NCBI RefSeq assembly: GCF_900100275.1
Contig: NZ_FNET01000005.1
Coordinates: forward strand, 124,001 to 188,000
Direction: 5' to 3'
Length of the DNA: 64,000 nucleotides
From: Lentzea albidocapillata subsp. violacea
GTDB taxonomy: Bacteria; Actinomycetota; Actinomycetes; Mycobacteriales; Pseudonocardiaceae
Under the pieces are notes generated by a model. It was not told where the DNA came from. It ran no database searches and saw only the letters and a list, made by a program, of their open reading frames with translations. The position numbers were made by a program, and so were the translations under genes. Positions 42,180 through 51,220 of the stretch are shown one piece after another. Position 1 is the first letter of the stretch. Every line of letters starts with the position of its first letter.

Positions 42180-43379
42180 CTACCACAGGCCACGGGACCG
42201 CGCCAGGCGTCCTACAGACAATGCGACGCGAAGCACAAGTGCGTCTCGAGCGTCATGTGCATTTCTTCCCGTCATTTCCTGAACACGCCGAAGGCGATAT
42301 CTGACCGTGTTCGGGTGCACGAAGAGTCTTTTCGCGCACGTCTCCAGCACGCCACCGACCTCCAGGAAGGCGTCCACGGTCTCCAGCAGCGCGCCGCCCG
42401 CGTCCTCCAGCGGCCGGGCGACCCTGTCGACGAGCTGCCACTCGGCCTCCGGATCGCCGGCCAGCGCCCGTTCCGGCAGCAGGTCGAGCGAGCGGACGGG
42501 GCGCGGGGCGGCGGGCCAGCCCACCACGGCACGCAGCCCGCTCAGCGCGTCGCTCGCACTGCGATGGGCCTCGGCGAGGCTGGCCACGGTGGGCCCTGCC
42601 ACGACCGGGCCCTCGCCGAACCCCTCGGAGATGCGGCCCAGCACGTCCTCGCCGGTCTCCGTCGGGCCGCCGAGCACGACCACCAGCCGTGAGCCCTGCA
42701 CGGACAGCAGCACCGGACGGCCCGCGCGGGCCGCCTTGCTGCGCACCGAGTAGATGATCGCGGGCGGGTCCTCGCCGCCGGGTTTGCCGACCAGGACCGT
42801 CGCCTCCAGCGCCGGGTCCCAGCCGAGCGCGGCGGCACGGGACAGCAGCGACTCCTCCGGGTCGCCACGCACGACACCGTCCACGACCAGCGCTTCCAGC
42901 CGCGCGTCCCAGGCACCGCGCGCCTCGGCGGCCGCCGCGTAGGAGGTGGCGGCCGAGAAGGCGATCTCCCGCCCGTACCGCAGCACGCCCTCCATCAGCA
43001 GCGCGCGCTCCGCCTCGTTCGCCGCCATCAGCGGCATCTGCTCCTCGAACAGCTCCAGCGCTATCCGGACCAGCTCGACGGTCTGGCGCAGGCTGACCCA
43101 GCGGGAGATGTCCTTGGGGGCACTGCGGAACGCGTCCGCGGTCAGCCGGATCGCCTGCTGCCGGTCGTGCAGCCACTCCACGAACCCGGCCACGCCGTTC
43201 TGGATCAGCAGCAGGACGCTCGCACGCTGGTCGGCGGGCATCCGCGCGAACCACGGCAGGCGCCGCTCCATCTCGGCCACGCTGGCGGTCGCGAGCGAGC
43301 CCGATGCGCGTTCGATCTTGCGCATGGTGCGGGCGGAGAGCGTCGGCGGGTGCTCCTCCTTCGCCTTGCTGCTGGTCAT
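42180..43379 (-). CDS. fasR: PucR-family regulator FasR, activator of fatty acid synthesis
   Basis: A 399-residue regulator. A helical N-terminal domain (about 1-150) and a GGDEF-like middle region (about 165-285) lead to a C-terminal PucR-type helix-turn-helix with FVHPNTVRYRLRRVQEMTG (near 355-375). Its place directly upstream of fabD-fabH-acpP-fabF is that of FasR in Streptomyces coelicolor, which activates this operon. ATG start at 43379. Confidence 0.88.
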   Translation of the reverse strand: MTSSKAKEEHPPTLSARTMRKIERASGSLATASVAEMERRLPWFARMPADQRASVLLLIQNGVAGFVEWLHDRQQAIRLTADAFRSAPKDISRWVSLRQTVELVRIALELFEEQMPLMAANEAERALLMEGVLRYGREIAFSAATSYAAAAEARGAWDARLEALVVDGVVRGDPEESLLSRAAALGWDPALEATVLVGKPGGEDPPAIIYSVRSKAARAGRPVLLSVQGSRLVVVLGGPTETGEDVLGRISEGFGEGPVVAGPTVASLAEAHRSASDALSGLRAVVGWPAAPRPVRSLDLLPERALAGDPEAEWQLVDRVARPLEDAGGALLETVDAFLEVGGVLETCAKRLFVHPNTVRYRLRRVQEMTGRNAHDARDALVLRVALSVGRLARSRGLW

Positions 43380-43500
43380 ACCCGCAGCTTAGGCGTTCGG
43401 GCGGACATCACCGGGATGGGTGACAGAACCCATGTACCTGATTGAACCGCCATACCTTCGGGCAGCAGAGGTCATGTTCGTCCGGCGCGGAGGTTTCGTC

Positions 43501-45057
43501 TTGCGTAGGTTCCCGGCACTCGCCCTAGGGGTCGTCGCTCTGCTGACCACGAGCACGACCGCCTCCGCTGATCCACCCGATCCGCTCGCCGAGTTCCACT
43601 CCCAGGCGGTCACCTGGGCGCCGTGCGAGGGAAAGCTCGCCGAGCTGGAATGCGCGACGCTCCTCGCGCCGCTCGACTACGCCAAACCGGCCGGCGACAG
43701 GATCAACCTGACGATCAGCCGCAAGAAGGCCGTGGCGGCCGATCGCCGTCGTGGCGTGCTGTTCACCAATCCGGGTGGACCTGGTGGGTCAGGTCTCGGA
43801 CTGCCGCTGTTCCTCGGGAAGTCCGAACTCGCCCAGGTCCACGACGTGATCGGCATCGACCCGCGTGGCGTCGGCGGTTCGACGGCGCTGAACTGCCGCA
43901 CCGTGCCCGCGATCGCCGCGCCGGAGTCGCGGCCCGCGGACAGCGAGTTCGGCAAGTGGGCGGCCGAGGCACGCGAGGCCGAGGAGGCCTGCCAGAAGTC
44001 CGGTGGCGGGATCCGGCCGTTCATCAGCACCGCGAACACCGCGCGGGACATGGACGTCGTGCGCGCCGTGCTGGGCGAGCAGAAGATCAACTACCTGGGT
44101 TACTCGTACGGCACGTACCTGGGCGCGGTGTACGGGACGTTGTTCCCGAGCCGGCTCGACCGCAGCGTGCTCGACTCGGCCGTGCACCCGGAGTGGATCT
44201 GGCACGAGCAGTTCCGCCAGCAGGCCGTCGCCTACCGCAAGGACGTCGAGATGTGGGCGTCGTGGGTGGGGGAGCGCAACGAGAAGTTCGGGCTGGGCAA
44301 GTCGCGTGACGAGGTGCTGGCCGAGGTCGAGAAGGTCGCCGCGAAGCTGCACGCGATGCCGGTCGGCGAGCACAACCGCTCCTCCTTCGACGGCGCGATG
44401 GGCGTCGGTGCCCGCTACCGTCCACTGTGGTCGGACCTGGCGTCGATCGTGACGAAGCTGCGGTCGGGGGAGACGCCGGCGAACGCCGAAGGCGCCAAGG
44501 CCGGGCAGGTGCTCGCGAGGACCGGTCTGAACGAACTGCGGTCGGGCGTCTTCGACACCGTCACCTGCGAGTCGGACTGGCCGACCGACCTGCACAACTA
44601 CTACGAGGACATGCGGATGTTCCGCGAGCGCTACCCGTACGGCTTCGGCATCGTCCGGGCCGCGCCCATGACCTGCACGTTCCGCTCGTTCACGCCGCCG
44701 GAGCCGCCGGTCAGGATCGTGCGCAACGGCTACCCGATCGGCGTCGTCGTGCAGTCCGAGGGTGACACGCAGACCCAGTACGCGAGCGGGCCGGCGATGG
44801 CGCAGCGGCTCGGGCACAACCTCATCACCGTCACCGACGAGGGCAAGCACGGCCTCTACAACGGTGGCAACAAGTGCGTCGACGACAGGGTCAACCGGTA
44901 CCTGGTCGACGGGGCGCTGCCCGGCAGCAGTTCCGAGTGCACCGGCGACCCCCGGCCCGAGGTGCCGAAGGACGGCCAGGGAGGCGCCGCGCCGACGTTG
45001 TCACCGGAGGGCATCCAGGCCTATCTGGACGGCCGCGGCTTCTCCGCAAGGCCCTAG
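43501..45057 (+). CDS. Secreted alpha/beta hydrolase, TAP-like tripeptidyl aminopeptidase
   Basis: A 518-residue exported hydrolase. Starting at the TTG at 43501 gives a clean signal peptide (MRRFPALALGVVALL, cleavage after TASA) and has GGAGG 7 nt upstream; a GTG at 43420 would put 27 residues before the signal. The oxyanion motif is NPGGPGGSG (90-98), the nucleophile Ser202 is in GYSYG, the acid is probably Asp in SEGDTQTQY and the His is in DEGKHGLY; the C-terminus is a TAP-like domain. Relatives (SlpD/SlpE type) remove tripeptides from the N-termini of secreted proteins. A terminator follows. Confidence 0.88.
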   Translation: MRRFPALALGVVALLTTSTTASADPPDPLAEFHSQAVTWAPCEGKLAELECATLLAPLDYAKPAGDRINLTISRKKAVAADRRRGVLFTNPGGPGGSGLGLPLFLGKSELAQVHDVIGIDPRGVGGSTALNCRTVPAIAAPESRPADSEFGKWAAEAREAEEACQKSGGGIRPFISTANTARDMDVVRAVLGEQKINYLGYSYGTYLGAVYGTLFPSRLDRSVLDSAVHPEWIWHEQFRQQAVAYRKDVEMWASWVGERNEKFGLGKSRDEVLAEVEKVAAKLHAMPVGEHNRSSFDGAMGVGARYRPLWSDLASIVTKLRSGETPANAEGAKAGQVLARTGLNELRSGVFDTVTCESDWPTDLHNYYEDMRMFRERYPYGFGIVRAAPMTCTFRSFTPPEPPVRIVRNGYPIGVVVQSEGDTQTQYASGPAMAQRLGHNLITVTDEGKHGLYNGGNKCVDDRVNRYLVDGALPGSSSECTGDPRPEVPKDGQGGAAPTLSPEGIQAYLDGRGFSARP

Positions 45058-45063
45058 AAATGT

Positions 45064-45098
45064 GGAAGCGCCCACCACAGAGCGTGGCGGGCGCTTCC
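45064..45098 (+). terminator. Terminator after the TAP-like hydrolase
   Basis: GGAAGCGCCC (45064-45073) and GGGCGCTTCC (45089-45098) form a 10-bp stem, 7 nt after the stop codon, followed by CTCTCC. Confidence 0.7.
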
Positions 45099-45262
45099 CT
45101 CTCCCCGGTCCCCACCGGTAGTTCCACTCTGGACTGTATTGCGACGAATATCCACGTCAGCCACCCTTTCGTGTAGCAGTGTCGAAGTTGTGGAGCGGTG
45201 TGATCCACGAAACGATCAGCGCGTCTGATCTTCACTCACCGCAACTTGTTCAAGGAGGGCCC

Positions 45263-46033
45263 GTGGGCTCGCAAATCACCGAGGGCCTGGGCCAGGCGTG
45301 GGCGATGGTCGCCACGTTCGTGCCGAAGCTGCTCGGCTTCCTGGTCGTTCTGGTCATTGGCTGGTTCATCGCCAAGGCACTCGCCAAGGGTGTTCAGTTC
45401 CTCCTCAAGCGCGTCGGCTTCGAGAAGCTCGTCGACAAGTCGGGCCTCAACGGCGCGATGCGGCAGTCGTCGATGGACGCGTCCGGTCTGATCTCCAAGA
45501 TCGTGTACTACTTCGTGCTGCTCATCGCGCTGCAGCTGGCGTTCGGCGTCTTCGGCGCCTCGAACCCGGTCAGCACGTTGCTCAACGAGGTCATCGCGTA
45601 CCTGCCGCGCATCGTCGTGGCGATCATTCTCGTGATCGTCGCGTCGGCCATCGGCACCGCGCTCAAGGGTCTCGTCACCGGTGCGCTGGGCCAGCGCTCG
45701 TACACGAAGCTCATGGGCAACATCACCTACGGCTTCGTGATGGCGCTCGGCATCATCGCGGCGCTCAACCAGCTGGGCATCGCGATCTCGGTGACCATGC
45801 CGGTCCTGATCGCCGTGCTCGCCACCATCGCCGGCGTGATCGTCATCGGTGTGGGTGGCGGCCTGATCCGCCCGATGCAGGCGCGCTGGGAGGGCTGGCT
45901 GGCCCGCGCACAGGAGGAGGCGCAGACCCAGTCGCCGATGCCTCGTGCGTCGCAGGAGATGCCGCAGACCGTGGGCGGCCGGATGGGTGACATGACGACC
46001 CCTCCGTCGGGCACCCCGATGTCTGACAAGTAG
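45263..46033 (+). CDS. Small-conductance channel-like protein with conserved TM helices
   Basis: A 256-residue membrane protein of the TM_helix (PF05552) type, related to mechanosensitive channel proteins. Segments LLGFLVVLVIGWFIAKALAK (about 20-40), a hydrophobic stretch near 80-100, YLPRIVVAIILVIVASAIG and MPVLIAVLATIAGVIVIGVG are membrane-spanning; the tail of about 40 residues is hydrophilic and Pro/Met-rich. The MscS pore domain is absent. The GTG at 45263 has AAGGAGGG just upstream. A strong terminator follows, so it is monocistronic. Confidence 0.82.
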   Translation: MGSQITEGLGQAWAMVATFVPKLLGFLVVLVIGWFIAKALAKGVQFLLKRVGFEKLVDKSGLNGAMRQSSMDASGLISKIVYYFVLLIALQLAFGVFGASNPVSTLLNEVIAYLPRIVVAIILVIVASAIGTALKGLVTGALGQRSYTKLMGNITYGFVMALGIIAALNQLGIAISVTMPVLIAVLATIAGVIVIGVGGGLIRPMQARWEGWLARAQEEAQTQSPMPRASQEMPQTVGGRMGDMTTPPSGTPMSDK

Positions 46034-46064
46034 ATTTTGGGAAAGTAGTCCTACCTCGTAGGAA

Positions 46065-46097
46065 GGGGCGCTGCGCGAACATCTCGCGCAGCGCCCC
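46065..46097 (+). terminator. Strong intrinsic terminator
   Basis: A perfect 14-bp stem (46065-46078 and 46084-46097) with a 5-nt loop, followed by TTCTTCGTGTTCT. It ends the channel-like gene. Confidence 0.85.
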
Positions 46098-46188
46098 TTC
46101 TTCGTGTTCTGACAGTTCTCCAGTTCCGGTCCAGTGCCCGCACGCAGCCTCGTGTCCACCCGAACTGTTCCGTCGCGGTGGAGGACCT

Positions 46189-47232
46189 ATGAAAGCCCTT
46201 GTGCTGTCCGCGGGCGTACGCCCGGCCGGATACTCGCTGCCTCGGCAGATCGTCCCCATCGCGAACAAGCCGGTGCTCGAGTACGTCGTGGAGAACCTGC
46301 GGGACGTCGGCATCACCGACATCGGCATCGTCGTCGGCGATGGTGCGCAGGAGATCTCCGAGCTGTTCGGCGACGGCTCGTACCTCGGGGTTTCCCTCAC
46401 CTACATCCAGCAGGACACGGCTCTGGGCCTGGCGCACTGCGTGCGGATCGCCCGGCCGTTCCTGGGTGACGACGACTTCGTGATGTACATGGGCGACAAC
46501 GTGCTGGTCGAGGGCATCGGCCAGATCGCCGACGAGTTCGCGCGGCTGCGGCCGTCCGCCCAGGTGCTCGTGGACAAGGTGGAGAACCCGCGGCTGTACG
46601 GCGTCGCGGAGGTGGACGAGAACTCGCGCGTGACGCGGTTGGTCGAGCACCCGCAGGAGCCGCGCAGCGATCTCGCGATGATCGGCGTCTACTTCTTCAC
46701 GTCCGCGATCCACGCCGCCGTCGACGCGATCGAACCGTCGTGGCGCGGCGAGTTCGAGATCACCGACGCGCTGCAGTGGCTGGTGACGCACGAACGTGAC
46801 GTGCGGGCGCGGATGTACTCGGGGTTCTGGAAGGACACCGGGAAGGTCGAGGACGTGCTGGAGTGCAACCGCGAGCTGCTGATGGGGCTGCGGACGGACA
46901 TCCAGGGCATCGTCGACGACGAGTCGCGGCTGATCGGTGACGTCGTGGTCGAGGAGGGTGCGCGCGTGGTGCGGTCGTGCATCGTCGGGCCCGCGATCAT
47001 CGGCGCTGGGACGCTGGTCCAGGAGTCGATCATCGGGCCGTACACGTCGATCGGCGCGGACTGCCGGATCGTCGATTCCGGGCTGGCCGACTCGATCGTG
47101 CTGAACGAGGCCACCGTGCACAACGTGTCCGGGATCGAGACGTCGCTGATCGGGCGCCGGGCCCGCGTCGGCTCCGCGCGCCAGCTCCGGCTGGTCGTCG
47201 GCGACGGCGCGCACGTCGAGGTCGCCGCCTAA
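46189..47232 (+). CDS. RmlA-like nucleotidyltransferase lacking the signature loop
   Basis: A 347-residue protein closest to the long glucose-1-phosphate thymidylyltransferases (StrD type): a nucleotidyltransferase domain (1-235) and a C-terminal hexapeptide beta-helix (about 245-340). The strand MKALVLSAG runs straight into VRPAGYSLPRQIVPIANKPV, whereas active enzymes have GGxGTRLRP and then PKQ. Thus about four residues of the triphosphate-binding loop are gone and the Lys is Arg, so the usual activity is doubtful. MGDN keeps the metal-binding Asp region. GGTGGAGGA precedes the ATG. No other deoxysugar genes are nearby. Confidence 0.8.
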   Translation: MKALVLSAGVRPAGYSLPRQIVPIANKPVLEYVVENLRDVGITDIGIVVGDGAQEISELFGDGSYLGVSLTYIQQDTALGLAHCVRIARPFLGDDDFVMYMGDNVLVEGIGQIADEFARLRPSAQVLVDKVENPRLYGVAEVDENSRVTRLVEHPQEPRSDLAMIGVYFFTSAIHAAVDAIEPSWRGEFEITDALQWLVTHERDVRARMYSGFWKDTGKVEDVLECNRELLMGLRTDIQGIVDDESRLIGDVVVEEGARVVRSCIVGPAIIGAGTLVQESIIGPYTSIGADCRIVDSGLADSIVLNEATVHNVSGIETSLIGRRARVGSARQLRLVVGDGAHVEVAA

Positions 47233-48269
47233 CCTCGAACCCAGTCCTGAAGGCGGTCGCACTCCTCGGCGACCGCCTTCTGCCTGCTCCTCGGTTGCGC
47301 GTCGATGTACTCGACGGAGATGGTGCGCTCCTTGGAGATGGACCAAGTGGCGACCACGTAGCCGTCGACGAGGACCGTGGGCTTGCCGCCGATGACGACG
47401 CCGAGCCGGTCGTCCGCGATGACCCTCCTGCGGTCGGCGTGGGCGAGCAGGATGTTGTCGAACTCGGGCAGAAGCCGCACCGGGACAGGGGTTTCCGGGC
47501 CGGGGCGCGGGGCGTCGGGGAGGTCGAAGAGCTCCTTGCCCGCCTCGTTGCGGAACGTCACGAGCCGCGGCCGCAGTGCCGCGAACGTCTCGGCGAGCCT
47601 GGTGAGGCCGGACCACTGCTGGGCGTCCATCACGGTGGCCGGGCCGAAGGCCCCGAGGTAGCGCAGGACGAGCTCTTCCTTGTCCATGGCGTTCTGGGGT
47701 TGGCCCAGCCAGTTCTCGACGGTCGTGCAGACGGCCCTGCCGCTGCTGTGCCACAGGCCGCGCGGCGGAAGCTGGACGAGGGCGAGCTTGTTGCGCAGGG
47801 CGTTGCCGAGGACGGTGTGCTCGCGGTCTGGCCAGCGTTCCTTGAGCTGCCTGCCCGCGTCCGCGGTGCCCTGCGGGGTCTCGTCGAGGATCTTGCGGCC
47901 CGCCTCGGCGATCTCGTCGAAGTCGAGGCCCTTCAGGCGGGCGGCGAACGGCCCGCTCTGCAGTTCGCGGTCGAGCTTGAGCTGGGTGTGGGGCCGCAGG
48001 CCGAGCGCGTCCCGTGCGCTGACCAGGTGGATCGTGCCGCGCATCAGGAGCATGCGGACGGCTTCGCGGTTGGTCAGGAGGTCTTCGAGCTCCTTCGGCT
48101 GGAAGTTCCGGAGGCGAGTCCAGAGGCCGACGTAGGGCGACTTCGGTTCCTGCGCCTGGATGCCGAAGAGGTGCTCGATGGTGGCGAGCGCGCTCATGTC
48201 GGCGCGCTCGCGCAGCAGCTGGCGTTCGATCAGTGCTCTGTTGAGCTGGTCCTGGCTGAGCGTCCCCAT
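47229..48269 (-). CDS. HTH_42 winged-helix protein, AlkZ-like DNA glycosylase
   Basis: A 346-residue protein of the HTH_42 (PF06224) superfamily of tandem winged helices. Residues 36-40 contain the QxQ motif (GIQAQ), which in AlkZ supplies the catalytic glutamines for unhooking DNA crosslinks and excising alkylated bases. MLMRGTIHLV near 75-84 is also a family block. It may repair interstrand crosslinks from azinomycin-like or mustard-like compounds; substrate range is unknown. The start codon is at 48269. It overlaps the convergent RmlA-like gene by 4 bp. Confidence 0.78.
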   Translation of the reverse strand: MGTLSQDQLNRALIERQLLRERADMSALATIEHLFGIQAQEPKSPYVGLWTRLRNFQPKELEDLLTNREAVRMLLMRGTIHLVSARDALGLRPHTQLKLDRELQSGPFAARLKGLDFDEIAEAGRKILDETPQGTADAGRQLKERWPDREHTVLGNALRNKLALVQLPPRGLWHSSGRAVCTTVENWLGQPQNAMDKEELVLRYLGAFGPATVMDAQQWSGLTRLAETFAALRPRLVTFRNEAGKELFDLPDAPRPGPETPVPVRLLPEFDNILLAHADRRRVIADDRLGVVIGGKPTVLVDGYVVATWSISKERTISVEYIDAQPRSRQKAVAEECDRLQDWVRG

Positions 48270-48278
48270 CGGGACAGA

Positions 48279-49367
48279 CTAGAACCTGAAGAACGCGAAT
48301 CCGGTGCCGTTCGGGCGTTCTCCGTCGTGGACGACCAGGAGATTGAGCTTGCCCAGCACGATGTCGGCGCCGTCGGAGTGCTCGACGTCAGCGACCTTGA
48401 AGTCCTGCAGCGGCTTCATGTCCGCCGTGCGGTACGCGACGAACCGCGAGTCACCCTGGCTGGACGCGAGCAACACGCCGTCCGCGATCGTGAGGCCCTC
48501 GGCGTCCGCTTCGAGCCACCTGCCGCCGAAGCCGGGGTTCGGGCCGTCCGGTTCGCACTCCTCGGTCTCGGGGTTGTACTTCTGCGGCGCGCCCCACGTG
48601 CGGACCTTGTCGACGAGCTGCGGCTTACCGAAGCCGTTGGAGCGCAACGGGATCCGCCAGATGCCGACCTCCTCCTGGGCGGCGTAGAGGGTGTTCGTGC
48701 GTTCGTCGATCACCATGCCCTCGACCTGCGGGCCCTCGCCGGGCTCGCCGCACACGGTCCAGCTCTTGCCGTCCGGCAGGGTGAAGGTGCTCGGAAGGTC
48801 CAGAGTGGACACCTTCCTGGTGTCGTACCGGGCACCCTTCACGACCTGGAGGAGCGCGATGCTGGTCTCGTTGCGGCGACTGGTGACGACGACGTCCTTG
48901 CCGCCGACGTGCCCGGCTGCCAGGCCGTAGACGGTGTGCTGGTCGTCGACCTCGGCCTCGGATTTGGAGAACACCGGCTTGGTGGCGGGGTTCGTGACGT
49001 CCCGCGCGCCGCGTTCGTCCACTTGGAACACCCGGATGCGGTCACGGCCGCGGTCGCTGACGAACGCCAGGTCGCCGTGCACGTCGACGTTGTTGAAGCG
49101 GCCGGGCTTCGCGTCGGGCGTCGGCGGCAGCGGTGCCGGGTAAACGCCGATCGTGCGGCCGTTCAGGTCGAACGCCGCCAGGCCGCCTTCCTTCAGCGTG
49201 CCCAGGACCACACTGCGTTCGGTGTTGCGCGGGTTCACCCAGATGGCAGGGTCGTCCGCGTCGGCGGGCTCCTCGAACGTCTGCGTGATGACCGTCGGTG
49301 TGATGACGGGCGTCGCGGGAGCGGTGAGGAACAAAGGCACGAGCGCCAGTGCTAAGGAAGATGACAT
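48279..49367 (-). CDS. Secreted beta-propeller phytase
   Basis: A 362-residue phytase of the six-bladed beta-propeller family (PF02333). A short signal peptide (MSSSLALALVPLFLTAPATP) is followed by DADDPAIWVNP, the conserved calcium-site start, and by NNVDVHGDLAFVSDRGRDRI, VYGLAAG and DAEGLTIADG, all family landmarks. It hydrolyses phytate to release phosphate outside the cell. The ATG at 49367 lies 6 nt after TACGGT, a likely leaderless start. Confidence 0.9.
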   Translation of the reverse strand: MSSSLALALVPLFLTAPATPVITPTVITQTFEEPADADDPAIWVNPRNTERSVVLGTLKEGGLAAFDLNGRTIGVYPAPLPPTPDAKPGRFNNVDVHGDLAFVSDRGRDRIRVFQVDERGARDVTNPATKPVFSKSEAEVDDQHTVYGLAAGHVGGKDVVVTSRRNETSIALLQVVKGARYDTRKVSTLDLPSTFTLPDGKSWTVCGEPGEGPQVEGMVIDERTNTLYAAQEEVGIWRIPLRSNGFGKPQLVDKVRTWGAPQKYNPETEECEPDGPNPGFGGRWLEADAEGLTIADGVLLASSQGDSRFVAYRTADMKPLQDFKVADVEHSDGADIVLGKLNLLVVHDGERPNGTGFAFFRF

Positions 49368-49422
49368 GGTGGGACCGTAGGAAACACCGGTGTACTGCGA
49401 CTGAACCGCGGGGGAACAAACC

Positions 49423-50046
49423 GTGTGGTACGAGTGGGGACTGACGATCTTCGGCCAGAAGATCGCGTACACGGAGCTGGCCGGGCAGGTGCTGGCGCTC
49501 GCGGTCGTGTTCCTGGCGCAGCGCCGTTCACTCCTGACCTGGCCCGTCCAGCTGGTCTCGGTCGCACTGCTCTTCACCGTCTACCTGTCGGCACACCTGG
49601 GCGGCCTGGCCACCAGGCAGGTCGCCGTCGGTGCGATCGCCGTCTACGGCTGGTACGCGTGGGTGCGCCGCCGTGACCCGGTCTTCGGCGTGGTGGTGCG
49701 CAAGGGTTCCCGGCGCGAACGGCTCGCGATCGCCGGTGCCTTCGTCGTCGGCACCGTCGCGTTCGCGCTGGTGCTGGACGCGCTGGACGCCTCGTGGGCG
49801 CCGTGGCCGGACGCCGCGATCTTCATCGGCACGATCCTGGCCTTCGCGTTGCAAGGCCTCGGGCTGGTGGAGTTCTGGCTGGTGTGGCTGGTGGTCGACG
49901 CCGTCGGCGTGCCGCTGCAGATCCAGTCGGGCCTGTACTTCAGCGCGTTCGTCTACGTGATCTTCGCGGGCCTGGTCATCCACGGTTTCGTCGACTGGAA
50001 CCGCACCGCCCGCCGGTTGACACAGGCGGCAAAGTCTCCCCTATGA
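49423..50046 (+). CDS. pnuC: PnuC-like nicotinamide mononucleotide or riboside transporter
   Basis: A 207-residue membrane protein with about seven hydrophobic helices. The start FGQKIAYTELAGQVLALAVV and the C-terminal VEFWLVWLVVDAVGVPLQ match the two halves of the PnuC pore, with the conserved W-x2-W...D segment. It takes up an NAD precursor by facilitated diffusion; in other cases relatives import other vitamins. GTG start. It overlaps the next gene by 4 nt (ATGA). Confidence 0.85.
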   Translation: MWYEWGLTIFGQKIAYTELAGQVLALAVVFLAQRRSLLTWPVQLVSVALLFTVYLSAHLGGLATRQVAVGAIAVYGWYAWVRRRDPVFGVVVRKGSRRERLAIAGAFVVGTVAFALVLDALDASWAPWPDAAIFIGTILAFALQGLGLVEFWLVWLVVDAVGVPLQIQSGLYFSAFVYVIFAGLVIHGFVDWNRTARRLTQAAKSPL

Positions 50047-51215
50047 GGGGACTGTTGATCGCTCTGCTGACCGCTGTCTCGTCGCTGGCAGCCGTTCCGG
50101 CCGTCGCCGCGCCCGCGCCGCGAACCGGATTCGAGCTCACCGGCAAGTGGACCACCGAGTCCGAGGAACAGGCCTACCTGCGCGCCACGGGCCTGCCTGT
50201 TTCCCAGATCGGGACGACCGCCCAAGGCCGTCCCATCCAGCTCGTGCGCGTGGGCTCCCGCTCCGCGCGCACGGTGGTTCTCTACATCTGCTCCCAGCAC
50301 GGCGACGAACCCGCCGGCCGCGAGGCGTGCCTGATCCGCATGCGCTCCCTGCCGCGTTCGTCCGGCGTGACCTACCTCTTCGTGCCGAACGCCAATCCGG
50401 ACGGCCGCGTCGCGAACACCCGCGGCAACTCCGCCGGCCTCGACATCAACCGAGACCACCTGCTACTCCGCACCGCCGAGGCACGCGCGATGGCCTCCGT
50501 GATCCGCGACTGGCAGCCCGACGTCATCCACGACCTGCACGAGTTCGGTCCTTCCGAGCCCTACTACGTGAAGGACGTCCTCTGGCTGTGGCCGCGCAAC
50601 CTCAACGTCGCTGACGGCGTGCATTCGCTCTCGGAGACCCTGTCCCGCTCCTACGTGCGGCCGTCCGTCGAGGCCGCTGGGCGCACCTCCGGCGTGTACG
50701 GCATCTACGTCGACCCGGTGACCGGCGAGCCCATCCGCCAGGTCGCGGGCGACGGTCAGGAACGCATCCTGCGCAACACGGGCGGGTTGAAGCACGGTAT
50801 GGGCCTGTTGCTCGAGACCAACGTCGACAACACACCGCTCTTCCGCGTCGACTCGCACCTGAAGGCGCTGGACGGCACGCAGTCGTTCGTCGGCTCGAAC
50901 CGCTCGGCGATCGAAGCCGCCACCGCTGCCTCCCGCGCGGTCCGGTCCGGCCCGGTGTACTTCGGTGGCGCCGACAACCAGGCCCCGGATCCCTCGGACG
51001 TGGTGACCACCCCGCCGTGCGGTTACGTGCTGACCGGGGCCCAGTACCGCGAGGTGCAGGACGAACTGGCCCTGCACGGCGTCAGGTCCCAGTACCTCCG
51101 GGGCGGCGACCGCATCGTGCCGCTGAAGCAGGAGGCCCGCGCCCTGGTCCCGCTGCTGCTGGACGCCCGAGCCGACGGCCCCCTCCTGCACGCCCGACCA
51201 GTCGCCCAGTGCTGA
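50043..51215 (+). CDS. Secreted M14-family zinc carboxypeptidase
   Basis: A 390-residue exported metallopeptidase with signal peptide MRGLLIALLTAVSSL (cleavage near VAAPA). Zinc ligands are His86 and Glu89 (SQHGDEPAG) and a His in VIHDLHEFGP (163-166). LLLETN near residue 258 probably supplies the catalytic Glu. NRDH and NPDGR are substrate-binding landmarks of M14. It may trim peptides or peptidoglycan stems outside the cell. The overlap with pnuC implies one transcript. Confidence 0.88.
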   Translation: MRGLLIALLTAVSSLAAVPAVAAPAPRTGFELTGKWTTESEEQAYLRATGLPVSQIGTTAQGRPIQLVRVGSRSARTVVLYICSQHGDEPAGREACLIRMRSLPRSSGVTYLFVPNANPDGRVANTRGNSAGLDINRDHLLLRTAEARAMASVIRDWQPDVIHDLHEFGPSEPYYVKDVLWLWPRNLNVADGVHSLSETLSRSYVRPSVEAAGRTSGVYGIYVDPVTGEPIRQVAGDGQERILRNTGGLKHGMGLLLETNVDNTPLFRVDSHLKALDGTQSFVGSNRSAIEAATAASRAVRSGPVYFGGADNQAPDPSDVVTTPPCGYVLTGAQYREVQDELALHGVRSQYLRGGDRIVPLKQEARALVPLLLDARADGPLLHARPVAQC

Positions 51216-51220
51216 CCCAA

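Noticed and set aside
46189-47232. Part of a deoxysugar or glycosylated antibiotic cluster
   Set aside because: No 4,6-dehydratase, epimerase or glycosyltransferase gene lies within the window, and the enzyme's signature loop is missing.
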